Assembly (NCBI GenBank): GCA_016647705.1
Contig: CM028336.1
Coordinates: 6,010,048-6,074,047, forward strand
Direction: 5' to 3'
Source: Eucommia ulmoides
Taxonomy: Eukaryota > Streptophyta > Magnoliopsida > Garryales > Eucommiaceae
DNA length: 64,000 bases
Shown here: piece by piece, positions 33,188 to 44,391 of the stretch
Layout of the letters: each line of letters opens with the position of its first letter
Position numbering within the stretch: the first letter of the stretch is position 1
The notes under the pieces: generated by a model
Told to the model about the DNA's origin: nothing
Database searches by the model: none
Seen by the model: only the letters and a program-made list of their open reading frames with translations
Made by a program: the position numbers and the translations under genes

Positions 33188-33508
33188 ATGGAATTTCACG
33201 TTTTTTCTCATCTTCCTCACAACCTAAAGAAACACAAATTTCAGCCTGAAATCAAGACGATTAACATCGTCCTCAATAGCTGGTGTGTTTTGGGCAGATT
33301 GAGCGAAGCAAAGCGGTTTCAGAACGATAGAATTCGATCCAAATGCAAGCCCGACAAACTCACATACGCGATCTTCATAAATTCGTTGTCCAAATCCGGC
33401 AAGATCAACACGGTAGTGACTGTTTTTCAGGCAATGTGGGAGAAGGGTTGTGATCCGGATGTTGCGAAAAATCTCAGTTACAAAACATATTTGAAAAACC
33501 AAATTTAA
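33188..33508 (+). pseudogene. Captured pentatricopeptide-repeat (PPR) gene fragment
   Basis: The plus-strand frame contains two adjacent 35-residue PPR motifs: one starting at EIKTINIVLNSWCVLGRLSE and ending CKP, the next starting DKLTYAIFINSLSKSGKINT and ending GCDP. The spacing, the T-Y/I-N-x-x-I/L opening and the G-C-x-P-D ends are diagnostic. Whole PPR proteins have 10 or more motifs; only two are left, with a short unrelated C-terminus (NLSYKTYLKNQI). It lies between a GTTAAC repeat field and a GAGAGA flank like those at 17561-17990, so it appears to be host coding sequence carried by a transposon. No organelle-targeting sequence or complete gene is present. Confidence 0.75.
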
Positions 33509-33697
33509 AAAATCAGATCTAGAAAATCCAGATCTGTATTTTCAAATCTAAGGGAGGGAAAGAAAGAGAGAGAGAAAAAAAGAGCAAGAGAAATAAATAG
33601 AGTAGAGAGAGACACCTGACGAATGGTGAAGGCAGACGGCGTAGTCAGAATTGAGCTATATTTCTTCCTGATTCGTAAACACATGAGTCGTTCCGTC
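33509..33697. other. Flank with CAGATCT motifs and purine run
   Basis: CAGATCT occurs at about 33514 and 33530, followed by a GAGAGAGAGA run to about 33612. The same order of motifs occurs at 17909-17990. Confidence 0.6.
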
Positions 33698-34301
33698 TGT
33701 TGGGTTCAATCATTACTCCCATTTGGAGAGTTATGGCTTGCCAACCCACTAAAAGCCACCAATTGACAAAAAAGGAAAAATGAAGGCAGGTAGGTATAAA
33801 GCAGGTCAGAGACAGCTCACAAAAGAGGAAAAATGAGGGGTTGTGCAGGCAAAAGTTTTGGCGCCCACTTCTGAATTGAGTTGTGTTCAGATTGCCAAGT
33901 TGCTCAGTATCTCCTCTATAAATAGAGGAGATGAGCAAGGTGAAGAGATTAAGTTCTCTGCAAAGAAAATACACAGAGGGTTTGAGAAATCCCAAAATAG
34001 AGAGTGTGTATCAATTCAAGTTAGAGAATTTGTGTGGGAAATTCTCTAGGGTGTAATTATCTTTGTTTTGGGATGTGAGAAAATTCCTAAGATTGTGAGG
34101 GTTTGTAATAATATTCTTCACATAGTGAATTTTCTCGAGTTGTCTTTGACAACGACAGTGGTTTTTCTCCGGTTTTGGAGTTTCCACTTAAATTCTTGTG
34201 TTGTGTGATTGTGTTGTATTTTTTAATTTCTCAGTTATTCTTGATATTCTACTCATTGGATCCTAGTAGGGAATTTTGAAATTGGTCTGAAATTCCCAAC
34301 A
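33698..34301 (+). mobile_element. Solo LTR with 5-bp target duplication CCGTC
   Basis: It is bounded by TGTTGGG and CCCAACA, perfect inverted 7-bp ends. CCGTC lies on each side (33693-33697 and 34302-34306). It has a TATA-like CTATAAATAG at 33916-33925, and downstream text (TAGGGTGTAATTAT near 34048) of the kind seen in short Ty1/copia LTRs. It is 604 bp, with no internal region, so it is a solo LTR. It lies in the flank of GTTAAC field 2. Confidence 0.85.
33916..33925 (+). promoter_or_regulatory. TATA-like box in the solo LTR
   Basis: CTATAAATAG, flanked by the small palindrome CTCCT...AGGAG, about 220 bp into the LTR, suggests plus-strand transcription. Confidence 0.55.
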
Positions 34302-34306
34302 CCGTC

Positions 34307-34570
34307 GCATCTCCAACCGTTGTCACCTTTACATTCCCTGCCGCCTTTGCTCAACGCATCTTTGTCGATGTGCCGTTCGCCGCACCATTGCCAAGGAAGA
34401 GGAGGATAGAGAGAGAGAAAATGATTTTATGTCTTTAGAGAGTGCAGATGTGATGATGAGAGAGTCAGTGAACGGTGGTTAGGGTTAGGGAGAATAGAAA
34501 GAGTGAATGTCTTTAGGGTTTGTAAGGGGCATATTTGTCTTTTCATATTTTTTCTTAGTTGTCAAGGACT
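34307..34570. other. Right flank of the host element for the solo LTR
   Basis: GC-richer CCGCC and CACCATTG sequence followed by GAGAGAG and AGGGTTAGGG text. No gene is recognised. Confidence 0.45.
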
Positions 34571-34689
34571 AAAACTTTAGAGTTGTTTACCTTTCTAATA
34601 TTTTTTTAAAACAAAAATACTGAACTAACACTATTTTGAACTTAATTACTAAACTAGACTCACCCAGGGATATGATCCCCGGGTCTGTG

Positions 34690-34710
34690 CCCCCCCCGCG
34701 CGCGCGCGCG
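34690..34710 (+). repeat. C-run plus CG dinucleotide run
   Basis: A CCCCCCC run followed by about eight CG units, followed by CACGTATA, lies in the left arm only. The right arm lacks it, so it expanded after the arms formed. Confidence 0.9.
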
Positions 34711-34894
34711 CGCACGTATATCCAGGGTTCGAAACCCTGAGTATACAAAAAGAAAAAAAAATGCTTTTTTTTTTTCTTTTTGCATTTATACCCGGGGTTT
34801 GGAACCCTGGATTGACCCCCCCCCCCCCCTCCCAAAAAAAAAAACCGTTTTGGCCGTCTAAATTTATAAAATTTTCGGCAACTTTGAGTTGATT

Positions 34895-35385
34895 AACGGT
34901 GGTCTATCGATATTTTAAATAAATCTAATTTTTTTGTGCATAAATTACGTTCCAAACACTCCATAATATTTTTTACAACACTGAAAACGGATAAATGGAT
35001 GAATTTTAAAAAATCGTCAAAATTAACCAAATGAGCTGTTTCGATAACGGCGAAATTTTTTTCGACAATTTGGAATTAATAAAAGATTGTATATCAGTAA
35101 TAGAAGTGAACCAAATTTTTTGTATATAAACTATGTTCATAATACTACATAACAAAACTTATAACACTAAAAACGGACTAGTGAATAATTTTTAAATAAT
35201 CGTCAAAATTAGTCGAATGAGTTGTTTCGATGACGATACAATTTTTTTGAAAACTTAGTTAATAAAATATGGTCGTCTATTCGTAACAGAAATGAATCTG
35301 ATTTTTTTGCATACAAACTACGTTCATAACACTAAATAATAAAATTGAGAACACCAAAAATAGATAAGAGAGAAGAGAAAATTAA
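34895..35385 (+). repeat. Three diverged direct repeats in the left arm of the foldback element
   Basis: Blocks around CTAATTTTTTTGTGCATAAA, then ACGTTC..AACACT, then AAATCGTCAAAATTA, then GTTTCGATAACG recur near 34924, 35115 and 35300. The third lacks the second half. The right arm holds only one unit, so the arms are asymmetric. Confidence 0.7.
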
Positions 35386-36042
35386 TGTAAGATAATAAAA
35401 AAAGTTTGAATTGACATAACTTTGCGCTCGGTGGTCCGTTTGAGACGATTTTTATTTTTATTTTTATTTTTTGGATTTGAAATATTGGGTGACTAAATTT
35501 GTAATCTTTGTCGCGAGCGTGCGTCTTGTCCTGTTGGTAAAATTGAAATCTTCAAAAACTAGAGTGATGACTCAGATCAGACTCAACTTTCAAAAAAAAA
35601 AATGTCCTCAACAGACCACCAAACGCAAAGTTATGTCCATTCAAACTTTTTCTATTATCTTACATTAATTTTCTCTTTTCTTTTATCCGTTTTGTGTATT
35701 CTTGATTTTATTATTTAGCGTTATGAATGAAGATTGTATGCAAAAAAATCAGATTCATTTCTGTTACAGATAGACGACCATTTTTTATTAATTAAGTTTT
35801 CAAAAAAACTGTATCGTCATCGAAACAACCCGAGGTTCCAAACCCCGGGTAAATATGCAAAAAAAAAAAAAAACAATTTTTTTTTTCTTTTTGTATACCT
35901 GGGGTTTTGAACCCCGAGTATATGGGGACGCGAAGATCACATCCCCGGGTGAGTCTATTTTGGTAATTAAGTTCAAAATAGTGTTAGTCCAGTATTTTGT
36001 TTTAAAAAAATATTAGAAAGGTAAATGACTCCTAAAACTTTA

Positions 36043-36174
36043 TTATTTGTACAGAAAGATTAAAAGATAACACAACTGTTTCTTTGGACTTTTTTCTACC
36101 TCGTCTCTTAAATAGAAATTAAATAATAAAAAAAATATATCTTTTATCTGTCTAACTTTCTTTTTTCCTCCTTC

Positions 36175-36217
<43 letters not shown>

Positions 36218-36704
36218 AACCTCCCTCTCTCTTCTTTCTTTTTTTTTTTTCTCTTTTATTTTTCTTTTTACTTTTTTCTCTCTTATTTCTTTTCTATTTT
36301 CTCTCTCTCTTTTCCTTTTTTTTTTTTTTTTTTTCTATTTTTTTGTTTTCTTTTCCTTTTTCCAAAATAATAACAATAAAAATTAAATAAGTTGCAATAA
36401 AAAATTTTGGGCAAACAAAAAATGTCTCATCTACATGAGGGGTTGAAATATAGATAAATACAAAAGTGAGGATAATTTATGTAATGAAAATATATCTAAA
36501 ATACAAGTTAAACTATTTTTTTATGCTATTCGGTTTCACGATTACTATTACAAAACCACAACCAAAATCAGTTTGAATTTTGAAACCAAAACTATAACCA
36601 AAATCATTCAATCGATTTCCAAATCGAACTGTTCGGTTCGATTACCCGTCAGTTCAGCTTGAATTGTCATCCCTAATTAACTGTGTTCTCTTCTTTTTTC
36701 TTCT

Positions 36705-36759
<55 letters not shown>

Positions 36760-36840
36760 CAACTTAAAAAAAAAAAAAACAAAAAAAAAATCTATGAAAA
36801 AATTACAATTTTGGTCCTCCTTCTTGCGAGGCTTTTTTTT
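36043..36840. repeat. Low-complexity T-rich DNA
   Basis: It has long T-runs at 36180-36216, about 36319-36334 and 36709-36755, separated by CT-rich and AT-rich text. 36525-36680 (TTCGGTTTCACG to CATCCCTAA) resembles one end of a hAT-type MITE. No gene is seen. Confidence 0.7.
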
Positions 36841-37977
36841 TTATGTGGTCCTCCGACCCATTTTTTTGCAATCAACCCCTCTAATTTTTTTACTGGAAAA
36901 ATTACCATTTCCTTCCAAATAATGACTAGAATAATTATATTTCATCTCATATACTTTAAAGAAGTAACATTTTACTCCATAAACTATGAAACTCTATATT
37001 GAACACTAAATTATGTTGTTGTTGTTGTTTTTTTTCACTTTTTATATTTTGGGTTTATCTTTTTTTTTTTTTCTTTTTTTTTATTGTTTTTATATAAAAT
37101 TCTAAAATGATGTGGTCTTATTGGTTGAAATTTGAGACTAATTAAAATAGGATTAACAGAACTTTACTCCCCTGTAATTTGACCCATTTGCACTTTACCC
37201 CCTATAGTTTAAATTTCGCCACTTACTCCCCTGTGATCTTGGACCTAAATGCAAATTTAACATTTTTTGTCAAAGTTGACAGTATTGCAGCTCACGCGCC
37301 ATCTATGAAACTGGGCATGTTTTTTGGTGATTTCTCTCAAACACTCATATTTTTTGTACCCATTTTATCCCCTATTCTCCTCCAACATAAAATCTATCTT
37401 TCTAACACAATTTCATACTCCTGCTTCTCTTATTTTTATTTTTCACATATTCTTCAAGTGATTATGGTTGAGATATTGGATTGAATTTCGGAAAGAAAAA
37501 AAAAAATACAAATGTGATCGAATACCAGACTTAAAAGTTGTTCAAAGAGATTTTCATTTTCTAAAAAAAATATTTTATGCGTTTATTGTTACAATTTTAG
37601 CTATGTTTATGACAATAAAATGATTGTGTAATATTTGAAATAATAAAATATGAATTATCATAAAAATATATGATCTTTTAATACATCTCAAAATGCATAA
37701 TTTCACCATAATACGCCATATTAATATATCAAAATACATCAATAATGACATTTCACCATCAAGTACCATGGTAATCCTAAATTTCCCATCAAAATACTTC
37801 AATAACAATCCACCAAAATTCACCGATAAAAAAACTATAATTCACTTCTTATAATTCACTTATTCTTCAACACATCAACAACAACATATTAAAACACTAT
37901 CCAAAAAATGTAAAAAAAAAATAAAAAAATAAAAAAGATATCCACCAATATCACTTTTTAAACACATCCAATTTCAA

Positions 37978-38205
37978 CCTCAATTTTTGTTCAGACACAG
38001 TTTTTGAATAATAAATTCAACCTCAAGCCCCGGCAAAACACTATCGGCACAGATTCATAGTAGCGATTCACAACTCAAAAACCCATAAAGAAAATTCAGA
38101 AGTAATTCACAACTCAAAAACCCACAAATAAAAAAATTGATCCTCAATTTTTGTTCAGGCACAATTCTTGAACAACATATTCAACCTCAAGCCCCTGCAA
38201 ATTCC
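37978..38205 (+). repeat. Direct duplication of about 68 bp, 160 bp apart
   Basis: CCTCAATTTTTGTTCAG, then a CACA(G/A)TT(T/C)TTGAA block, then ATTCAACCTCAAGCCCC occur at 37978-38046 and 38138-38205. A shorter CACAACTCAAAAACCCA unit is also repeated between them (38070 and 38109). Confidence 0.85.
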
Positions 38206-38807
38206 TGAAAAATTCTTAGAACAATAAATATGACTTAAGAACCATAGGAAGAAAATGAAACCAATAAAGATACAAAAATGGATTTTATAGAGAATTTGGT
38301 AACAGAGACCAAACCCATCCAGTTTTCTGGGGACAAAAATGAAAGAACAGGAACAGTAAACAAACACCAAGCAATTGATTTTCCTGAAACTTCGAAACAC
38401 CGAAGAAAACAAAGCAAAAGCCGTGTTACCTTTGATCGAATATCAAACGAACGAATAGTCTTTCTCCTTCATCGCAATTGAAAGTGAAAGTTAAAATTGA
38501 TTTCGTCCAGGCCATTTTGAACCAAATCGAACCCAAATCTGGCTAGATCACACCACTTGGAAACGTGGAATGGTGGAGGACGGTGGAAAAATCAAAACTC
38601 ATAGTGAATCGTGTAAAGCTTTGTTCATATACTTGTGAGAATTTTCTACAAAATCAAACAAGAATCTGCCCTACTAAGGCATATCTGACAATTAATCTCA
38701 AATTTCACGCCATAAATTATTCATGTCCTCGATTAATTTCTCCTCCTAATTTCTCTTCACTTTCAATGAAACCTCTGCTACAGAAAATTTGACACCAGCG
38801 CATTGCT

Positions 38808-38870
38808 CGCAATTACAGAGTTTATCGAAGTCTTCTACTTTTCCATGAACCGCAATTACAGAGTTTATCT
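38808..38870 (+). repeat. Duplicated 20-bp motif
   Basis: CGCAATTACAGAGTTTATC is present at about 38809 and again at about 38851, each followed by (G/T)AAGTC. Confidence 0.85.
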
Positions 38871-40012
38871 AAGTCCCCTACCTCTGTGTTGATTGTTATG
38901 TTGGGTTTAAGCATTAAAGTAAAAGCGAGAAATAAGGAGCCGAGATTCTAGAGAGACAGAGAGACAGAGAGAGTGGACCTTGTACTTGGAGATGGCATCG
39001 TCGAAGACGTTAATAAGAGCAGAATTGTCCCATAGATAATCTCATCCCCTTCTCATTTCTTCCCAACACCATCGAGACGGCGGAGATTGAAATCGAGAGA
39101 TGGTCACGGCGAATCATTGGCGATGGCGACGTGGCGGAGAAACATCAACGGCGATTCGTTGGAAAGAAGCGAGAAGGTGAGCAAATCGGGTGGAAAGACA
39201 GAGAGAGGAGGGAGGAATAATGGTTGGTTAATTACACTTTATACCCCAATAATTGTGAATAATTATGGAAAGACAAAATCAACATTCCATGTTTTATGTC
39301 AATGGAGTTAGCATTGTATTTAGGTCCACAATCCATAGGGAGTAAGTGGCAACGTTTAAACCACAAAGAAATAAAGTACAAATGGGTCAAACCACTGAGA
39401 AATAGAATTGAAAAAATAGAGGAGAAAATTTATATAAATTTTAAATTCACAGGCTTTAAATTCGAGATTCTAACTCGGACCTCGAGTAACACCATTGTCA
39501 AGCTTTACGCCGGATTTTTCCAAAATGTACAAAGCCCATGCCCAACCAAAAGTTCTATGGACTTGGGCCAAGGGACCCAACTTTGGGCTCGGGCCAAACT
39601 AAACCCGACAAGCTTTGGGTAGCCCATAGGCCTTGGGCTTTTTTGGAGAGACCAAATCCAGAACAATTGCTTAATTTTAATTACGGAATAAGCAAAAAGT
39701 AGCATTTATTTTTAAGGTTTATAAATAGCAATAAAAAAATGATGATACATTAAAAAATGAAAAATAAGTAGATTAGTAGGACTTAAAATAAATCACTTGT
39801 AATTTTTTATCCTTAATTGTTTCTTATTAAATTATTTTTTATTCAGTTAACATCAACGTTGTTTGAATCCATATGGAGTTGATCTTGTTGAAATTTGTTT
39901 TTGACCATAACTAAAAGATGAATTAGAAGAGCTAAAAATAAGAGAATATATGATAAAAACTTGTTTTAGTTGATTTGCGAAAAAAACAAAAAAAAAAAAC
40001 TGTTGAAAGAAA

Positions 40013-40834
40013 TCAGTGCGAATAACACGCGCCCAGAGCAGCCGCAAGCAGAAGGAAGAACAATCCAACGACAAGCACAACCCAACCCTCCGTCATGAAG
40101 CCAGCCACCAGTATTCCGTAGCTGCCGAAAAAGCACAACAAGAACATATGTGGAAAAGGTTTATCAGGGAAGTCGCGGATCAAGAACATGAAACAAGACA
40201 TTGAACAGATGAAAACTACCGAGTTCAATAGCACAGTCCACCGGGCTGAATTATTATTGTTGTTACTATTATTGGGGCTTAAGACACTCATCGTTACACA
40301 GTAACTTGCGAAGAAAACTATCATCGTCATTGCCAAAAACGCTATTGTGCATGTATCAATAGCCCCACTTTCGTTATCTGTGGTTAAATTTGAATCTCGA
40401 TATTGTGAATGGAGCTTCATGTCAAGAGGCAAGTTGTCTGTAAATTCCTCCCTATTCACTCCAACCGGTTTGCCGCTGAGCAAAAGTTGTAACCTCTGTA
40501 ATGAAAAACAAATATTACAAAGTTGTTTAAAAAATTAAACATTGATTGAAAGCACAAGGAGAGACATAGAAAATGCCTCCAATTGGTTCTTTGAAGTCTT
40601 GAGTTTCAGAATCGTCGTCTCCACGCCGTCCTTAGAAATCTCCATGAGCCACTTTGCTACATTCATCCACTGGCCGGCGGAATGAACTGTCAACTCACCG
40701 GAGTCGCTCATAACTTTGAGGTACTCAGATTCCAACTCAATTTCCACATCGCAACCTTGCCTTGGATGAACAACGCCAGTAGATTTTTGAACTGAATTCT
40801 GATTCTTGTCGTGATCTGCGGCCGCCATAATCAT
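40013..40834 (-). CDS. Four-helix membrane protein, unrecognised family, paralogue of the 55315 gene
   Basis: Two exons on minus: 40834-40577 (86 codons) and 40495-40013 (160 codons plus stop), total 246 aa. ATG at 40834 is chosen as the first in frame; a second follows two codons later. Exon 1 ends in a compact soluble domain containing DVEIELESEYLKVMSDSGEL and AGQWMNVAKWL. Exon 2 has a polar linker, then four hydrophobic segments (around IAFLAMTMIVFFASYCVTM, WTVLLNSVVFICSMSCFMFL, MFLLCFFGSYGILVAGFM, WVVLVVGLFFLLLAAALG). The 81-bp intron (40576-40496) begins GCATTT and ends TTACAG, a GC-AG model at the same codon as in the paralogue. A GT site 21 bases downstream would also keep frame but leaves a 60-bp intron. 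The conserved MFLIRD..P and FGSY motifs suggest selection. A TATA box and CT-rich leader lie about 880 bp upstream. Function is unknown; membrane location is inferred. Confidence 0.75.
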
Positions 40835-42266
40835 CTCTGGCAATGTTGAATCAATTGTGCGGCCGTCAAGTTAGTTTAAAAAAAATAAAGACCCTGTTTT
40901 TAAATTTAAATCAATTGTGCGGCCATCAAGTAAATGCAATTATTTGTCATCTCAGATATCTAATACCTGTCAACGAAAAAACCTTAATCAAGTTTTAATA
41001 TTGACTCACTTTCTTCTCTCTTATCTTTCTATCCCACACAATACCGCTTTTTATAGATCAAAGAACAAAATTTGGTAGATTTGATAGATCAACATCTTGG
41101 AGGTATTTCCATCATATATTCCTAAAATCTCTCCTTTTTTATCACATAAATCTTAAGTATTGACTTATTCTTTAACTAGCCCATAAATGTGAAGAAACTG
41201 AGTGAAAAAAAAAACATAAAGATGAATAGAAAATAGGCATACGAATCAGATTGGAAAGATGGAGATGATTACGCAGGGCAGAGATACATAATATTAAGTC
41301 TAAAACTAATATTATAAGCGGAGCAGTCAACAAAGTCGAACCAGCCAAAACTGCCCACAATAGTCTGTCACGACCATTTCTTTATGATTAAACCCCTCAA
41401 ATTTTGAATTCAGCATATAAAGAAATAAATAAATGAAAAACTAAAAAAACATACTGATTAAAAAAAATTACCGGACACTAAGCAGGGAGAGAGGGAGACG
41501 GAAACTGAGTTGGGAGCACCAGAGCAGGGAGTTTTTTTAGGCGCCGGAGCAGAGAGATGAGAGGGAACAACTACGGTTTGAACTTTCAGGAAATGCAGAG
41601 GGAGACGACGGCCGGAACTGGAACTGGGAGCGAGGAAGATCGCAGAGCCAAACGGGGAAGGAGGAAGAAGTAAATGAATATTTGTTTAGGCTTAGGGTTC
41701 AAAGATACTATCTATATAGGGAGGGAAGGAAGGGGGGTTGCGTTGGGTTCGGGGGTTTTGAGCTCCCGAAATAAGTGGTTTCAGTTGTTAGGCGGGTACG
41801 TTTGAAACTTTTTTAGTTAAAATCAAACCAAATCCCTCGAAATATGATCAAATGGGTCGACTTTTTCACTTGGACCGGGCATTTAGGGTACAAGTCACTT
41901 ATTTTACTTTTAATTTTAAAAAAATCTTATGCTTAATAGCAAATCATATTTTAGTCCCCGTCATTTAAAAAAAAAAAAAAAATAGAAAACTCAATACACA
42001 CTTTGCACTCTCATAATTATATGTGTCTAACTTGTGTATAAAATATTTGTTGGATGTAATAAATATTACACAAGTACATATAACATGGTTACATATAATT
42101 TGTAACATATAACTAATATTATACTGGTACATATAACTAATATCACACAGACATAATCATATGCAAGATAAATACACAAGTAAAAACTAATTTTAAGGAC
42201 TAAATCAGAATTTATGTTTTAAATGGAACTAATAATATATTCCACTTGCTATTTGGAACTAATTAT
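40835..42266. other. Upstream region of the 40013 gene and intergenic DNA
   Basis: On minus, 41690-41473 looks like a leader exon: CT-rich, lacking long ORFs, ending in a possible donor (GTAATTTT at about 41472). 41172-41360 holds a 62-codon hydrophobic frame that may be noise or a short upstream ORF. 40860-40925 carries a small direct duplication (TCAATTGTGCGGCCRTCAAG). 41760-42266 is AT-rich with repeated ACATATAACTAATAT phrases. Confidence 0.45.
41712..41719 (-). promoter_or_regulatory. TATA-like box for the 40013 gene
   Basis: The minus strand reads CTATATAGAT just upstream of a pyrimidine-rich leader. The distance to the ATG (about 880 bp) requires a leader intron, for which the donor near 41472 is a candidate. 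Confidence 0.45.
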
Positions 42267-43445
42267 TAGGCCATGTTTGGTTAGTGTTCCCAATCCAACC
42301 CAACTCAACCCAAAAATTTTGGGATTGATACTTGGAAATGCATTTGACAAATACAAAACCTAACCCAACCCAAAAAATGAAAATTGATTATCAAAATTCT
42401 AAAAAAATGAGAAACAAAAAAAATATATAATTTTTTCCCAACCTAACCCATCCAACTTTGGGGACACGCTCATCATTTTTTTAAATGTTAATGAGACCCC
42501 TGTTCGAACTCCATCCCACTCATTTTCGAAACCCCTCATTTTTTGACATTTTTAATGTCGTTCATTCCTCCTCCTTGCCATTCTCTTCCGTCTTTGGCAA
42601 ACTCCTCCTCGCCGAACTCGTTCTCTTCTATCTTCGTTGAACTCGTTTTCGTTGTCCACCTCCTCCTCACCATTGTCTTCGCTGTCCTCGCCATTTTCTT
42701 CTAACAGATCGAAATCATTCCTCCTCCTCGCCATTGCTCAAATCAATCCCAACCCATCGAACAGATCGAACAGGGTTTCGAAACTCAAATCTAATAGGTT
42801 TCGATTTCGATTTCATTGCTCAAATCGATTTAGGGTTTGATTCTTAATTTTGGTTTAAAGTTTCGATTTCGATTTCGTTACTGAAATCGATCACGAAATC
42901 AATTTCGATGTCATTCTTCAAATCGATTTAGGGTTTAATTCTTGAATTTGGATTGGGGTTCAATTCTTGAATTTGGTGGAGGGTTCGATTTTGATTTCGA
43001 TTTCGTTACTGAATTTTGATTTCGTTACTGAAATCGATTACGATTTCGTTACTCAAATCAATTTAAGGTTTAGTTCTTAATTTTGGTTTAGGGTTCGTTC
43101 TTGATTTTGGGGTTTGGTTGAATTTTTTCGTTCCGATTTTTTGGCTGAATTTCATAAAATCAATTCTAGAGTTGGTTTTTAATTTTGGGATTTTTATTGA
43201 ATTTGGGGGTTTGGTTGAATTTTTTCATTCTAAATTTTTTTGGTTAAATTTCATGAAATCAATTATAGGATAATAATATTATTAATCGCGATTCTATAAA
43301 AAAAAATTATAAAAATAAAATAAAATTATCGTTAATAAACGTAATTCTATTCTTAAAAAGAAATAAAATTCTCATCTCAATCCAATCCAACCAATCCCAG
43401 TTGAATTGAGAAAAATGGGAGCACTAACCACTTACCAAACGCCAC
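42267..43445. mobile_element. MITE-like element, hAT-type 8-bp target duplication CTAATTAT
   Basis: It starts TAGGCCATGTTTGGTTAGTG, and its end reads, in reverse complement, GTGGCGTTTGGTAAGTGG, so the ends are imperfect inverted repeats. CTAATTAT occurs exactly at 42259-42266 and 43446-43453, an 8-bp duplication as made by hAT transposases. The interior (42560-43280) has a CT-rich CTCCTCCTCGCC segment and many diverged copies of GATTTCGTTACTGAAATCGAT-like text. No transposase is present. Confidence 0.7.
42760..43130 (+). repeat. Diverged short repeats around TTTCGATTTCG
   Basis: TTTCGATTTCG(A/T)T, CTGAAATCGAT and TAGGGTTYGATTCTTGA recur at irregular spacing. They fill the centre of the MITE-like element. 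Confidence 0.65.
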
Positions 43446-44020
43446 CTAATTATCCCAAGGATCCCTCATATCCCCTCAAATTTTGGGATTTGAAGTTGTT
43501 AAAGATATTTTCGTTTAATACTCCCAGATTTTTGCAATCTGATTGATGCGAGAATATTTTCATTTTCAACAATTTCCTTTATATATTCAAAATTGTTGCT
43601 TAAACACATTATATTAATTATTTAAGTCATGTGTATGAAAAATAACTAATTAATTATAAATATAAAATCCAAAGGTTAAAAAATAGTTTAATTTAACTAT
43701 TTTAGAAGTGGGGTACAATTTTTTTTTGTTGCTCCAAAAACTTTTTATGTCCTAATTTATTATATAAATTTGTGTAAAATATTTTTGGATGATTTCTTAA
43801 TTTATTAGAGTATTTATATGATATAAAATTATTCAATATTATTTGATTACAATCGTTAGATCAATCAATTGTTATTTATTTGTTGAGAAATATATGATCT
43901 CAGCCTTTCAATCTAAACCAAGGGTTGAAAATGTCCCCTGAAATTTTTTAATCTGAGCTCTTAAATATTTTATCCAAAGATAAAAATGCCTCAAATGTAA
44001 AACGTGTCCTAATTTATAGA

Positions 44021-44053
<33 letters not shown>

Positions 44054-44391
44054 GAGAGAGACACACACACGTGTGTATCTTAGGGTTAGTTTTGTGGTTT
44101 GATTTGGTTTTTTGGGATTTATATTTTATATTTTTGTTATGCTTTTGTTTATATATAAAAAACAACGGTCATGGTTTTGTACTTTTGGTTTTGATTTTGT
44201 TTTTTTATAAAATTGAAAATTTTAATTTGATTTCGCGGTTTTTGTTTTATATAAAGTTAAATGGTTTGATTTAAAAATTGTTTAAAAAAACTAGTGGTTT
44301 TGGTTGCAGTTTCAATTTGGTATATGTCTAATGATTTTGATTTTGGTTTTATATGAGACCGAATCGAAACTGAACCATTGGCATCCCTAAT
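43446..44391. other. AT-rich intergenic DNA with microsatellites
   Basis: No gene is recognised. An (ATAC)n run lies at 44021-44046, followed by (AT), (AG) and (AC) runs to about 44078. 44080-44391 runs from TTAGGGTTAG to CATCCCTAA and may be a MITE of the type suspected at 36525-36680. Confidence 0.6.

Larger units (their letters stand above)
34580..36033. mobile_element. Foldback MULE-type element with 9-bp target duplication AAAACTTTA
   Basis: The two arms are long imperfect reverse complements. 34588-34830 pairs with about 35828-36025 (CTTTCTAATATTTTTTTAAA, ACTATTTTGAACTTAATTAC, AGACTCACCC and CCGGGGTTTGGAACC blocks are shared), and 35230-35440 pairs with about 35615-35825. AAAACTTTA is present exactly at 34571-34579 and 36034-36042. 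A 9-bp duplication with long TIRs is typical of Mutator-like elements. The loop (about 35456-35590) and arms contain no transposase, so the element is non-autonomous. Confidence 0.85.
36841..40012. other. Intergenic DNA, no confident gene
   Basis: 37155-37260 has phrases such as CTTTACCCCCTATAGTTT and CTTACTCCCCTGTGA, common at plant TE ends. 37978-38205 is a duplicated block. 38930-39230 is a GC-richer segment with GAGACAGAGAG runs and CGGCGGAGATTG-type text, like the coding-like flanks of the GTTAAC elements. Short open frames are present but show no known domain. Confidence 0.5.

Noticed and set aside
36664..37002. 112-codon plus frame rich in phenylalanine
   Set aside because: It is produced by a long T-run; no sequence of interest remains outside it.
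37155..39300. A single transposon spanning these coordinates, suggested by CTTTACCCCC-type text at both ends
   Set aside because: The two ends do not align as inverted or direct repeats when read carefully, and no target duplication was found.
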